From positions 1 to 5,861 of the forward strand of contig CAIYOE010000169.1 in the NCBI GenBank assembly GCA_903927775.1: DNA of 5,861 bases, read 5' to 3'. Source of the stretch: an uncultured Micrococcales bacterium (GTDB lineage Bacteria > Actinomycetota > Actinomycetes > Actinomycetales > Microbacteriaceae). Shown piece by piece: positions 5,256-5,861 of this stretch. The notes under the pieces are model-generated. The model was not told the DNA's origin, did no database searches, and saw only the letters and a program-made list of their open reading frames with translations. The position numbers and the translations under genes were made by a program. The first letter of the stretch is position 1. Each line of letters starts with the position of its first letter.

Positions 5256-5861
5256 AGCTGGAGTCTCTGGTACCGCAAAGGCCACCTGTCGACCTAACGC
5301 TCCAAGGATTACGCGAATGGGTGAAACTGGCCGATTGGCCCGCACCTAGCTTCCTACTAAACCTGGTTTCAGACATCGATGGAAATTTCATTGGTGCCAA
5401 TGGTTCATCGCGCGACTTGAGCAACGATGTTGATCGTCAGGTACTGCTGGGCCTCAGGGAATCGGCAGACGGTATCCTCACCACGGCCAAGACAGCAAGG
5501 GCCGAGGCATACAAAAGGTCATCGCTGGCACCACTGGCACTTATTAGCCGTTCAGGCGAGTTTCGCGGTATCCCAGCCGTGGAATCAGGCGAGGCTGGTC
5601 CAGTCAGGTCCTTGGTTTATCTCTTGGTCCCCAGTTCACTGGCTCGAAGCACCCGAAAGTCCTACCCCCAAAACTGGATTCGAGTGATCGGGGTGGGTAA
5701 AGCCTCCGTCTTCCGCATAACTTTGGCGCTGACCCGAATAAATTGGCGGCGAGTGGTAGTGGAGTCAGGACCTGAGTTCTCGGCTTGGTTGATTCGAGAG
5801 TTTGGGATCAAATACCTCAGCCTCACGGTAGTTTCACAAGACCAAAACATCCATGTAGTCG
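5252..5861 (+). CDS. RibD C-terminal-domain (pyrimidine reductase / DHFR-like) protein, 3' end missing
   Basis: An open frame of 203 codons runs off the right edge. It resembles actinobacterial pyrimidine reductase family proteins, which have only the RibD C-terminal, dihydrofolate-reductase-like fold and usually use NADPH. Landmarks: NLVSDIDGNFIGANGSSRDLS (about 37-57), matching the common N-V-S-x-D-G ... S-x-x-LS pattern; ADGILTTAKTARAEAY (72-87), matching A-D-x-V-L-V-G-x-G-T-x-R-A-E-x-Y; PLALISRSG (94-102); and VVVESGPEFSAWL (168-180) followed by YLSLTVVS. Two cofactor-loop glycines are replaced (T78, K80) and EGG reads ESG (171-173), so activity is uncertain. The TTG start at 5252 overlaps the sufE stop by four bases, with GAGAAG five bases upstream; the in-frame GTG at 5321 is a less favoured alternative. 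Coupling makes it the third member of the sseA-sufE operon. Substrate unknown; a riboflavin-pathway role is only one possibility. Confidence 0.8.
   Translation, partial: MKLESLVPQRPPVDLTLQGLREWVKLADWPAPSFLLNLVSDIDGNFIGANGSSRDLSNDVDRQVLLGLRESADGILTTAKTARAEAYKRSSLAPLALISRSGEFRGIPAVESGEAGPVRSLVYLLVPSSLARSTRKSYPQNWIRVIGVGKASVFRITLALTRINWRRVVVESGPEFSAWLIREFGIKYLSLTVVSQDQNIHVV

Noticed and set aside
5427..5687. Plus-strand frame of 86 residues in the right-hand region
   Set aside because: It is out of frame with the longer open frame from 5252 that carries RibD-domain motifs throughout; the peptide has no recognisable features.
1..5861. Mobile element, CRISPR, RNA gene or phage-derived module
   Set aside because: No transposase, terminal repeats, regularly spaced repeats, tRNA/rRNA-like sequence or compositional break was seen; nearly all bases are explained by conserved chromosomal genes.

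Overview
The window looks like an ordinary chromosomal segment of an actinobacterium. The closest fit I can argue is a small-genome Microbacteriaceae member (freshwater Luna-type lineages such as Rhodoluna or Aquiluna); this is inferred from protein style and a base composition near half GC, not from a search. The main evidence is the sulfurtransferase/SufE pair. It matches what I remember of mycobacterial SseA and its SufE partner almost motif for motif, and it sits beside an AFG1/ZapE-type ATPase and a RibD C-domain reductase, a typical actinobacterial set. Non-ATG starts (TTG, GTG) and 4-base stop/start overlaps also fit.

Layout. Positions 1-1570 carry two tandem ammonium transporter genes on the minus strand: a complete amtB (296-1570) and, downstream of it, the first 77 codons of a close paralogue that runs off the left edge (1-231). 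A strong 15-bp hairpin (252-285) fills the gap between them. Positions 1571-1710 are the divergent control region between amtB and the Na+/H+ antiporter gene nhaA (plus strand, 1711-2826). This region contains a periodic GlnR-like site that overlaps the best nhaA promoter candidate. nhaA converges on, and overlaps by 30 bases, the ZapE/AFG1-family ATPase gene (minus strand, 2797-3813). Positions 3814-3906 are a second divergent control region, centred on an imperfect inverted repeat. From it runs a plus-strand, translationally coupled operon: sseA (3907-4830), sufE (4827-5255) and a pyrimidine-reductase-like gene (5252 to beyond the right edge).

How the genes work together. The left half concerns uptake and ion balance: ammonium import under probable nitrogen and PII control, and sodium/proton exchange. 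The right half concerns sulfur mobilisation: SseA takes sulfur from mercaptopyruvate or thiosulfate and may pass it to the SufE protein for Fe-S cluster assembly. The third operon member is a NADPH-reductase-fold protein whose cofactor motifs look degenerate.

I see no mobile element, CRISPR array, RNA gene or phage-like module, and no convincing wholly new system. The points most worth a second look are the two control regions, the hairpin between the amt genes, and the odd reductase motifs. The two edge genes are partial.
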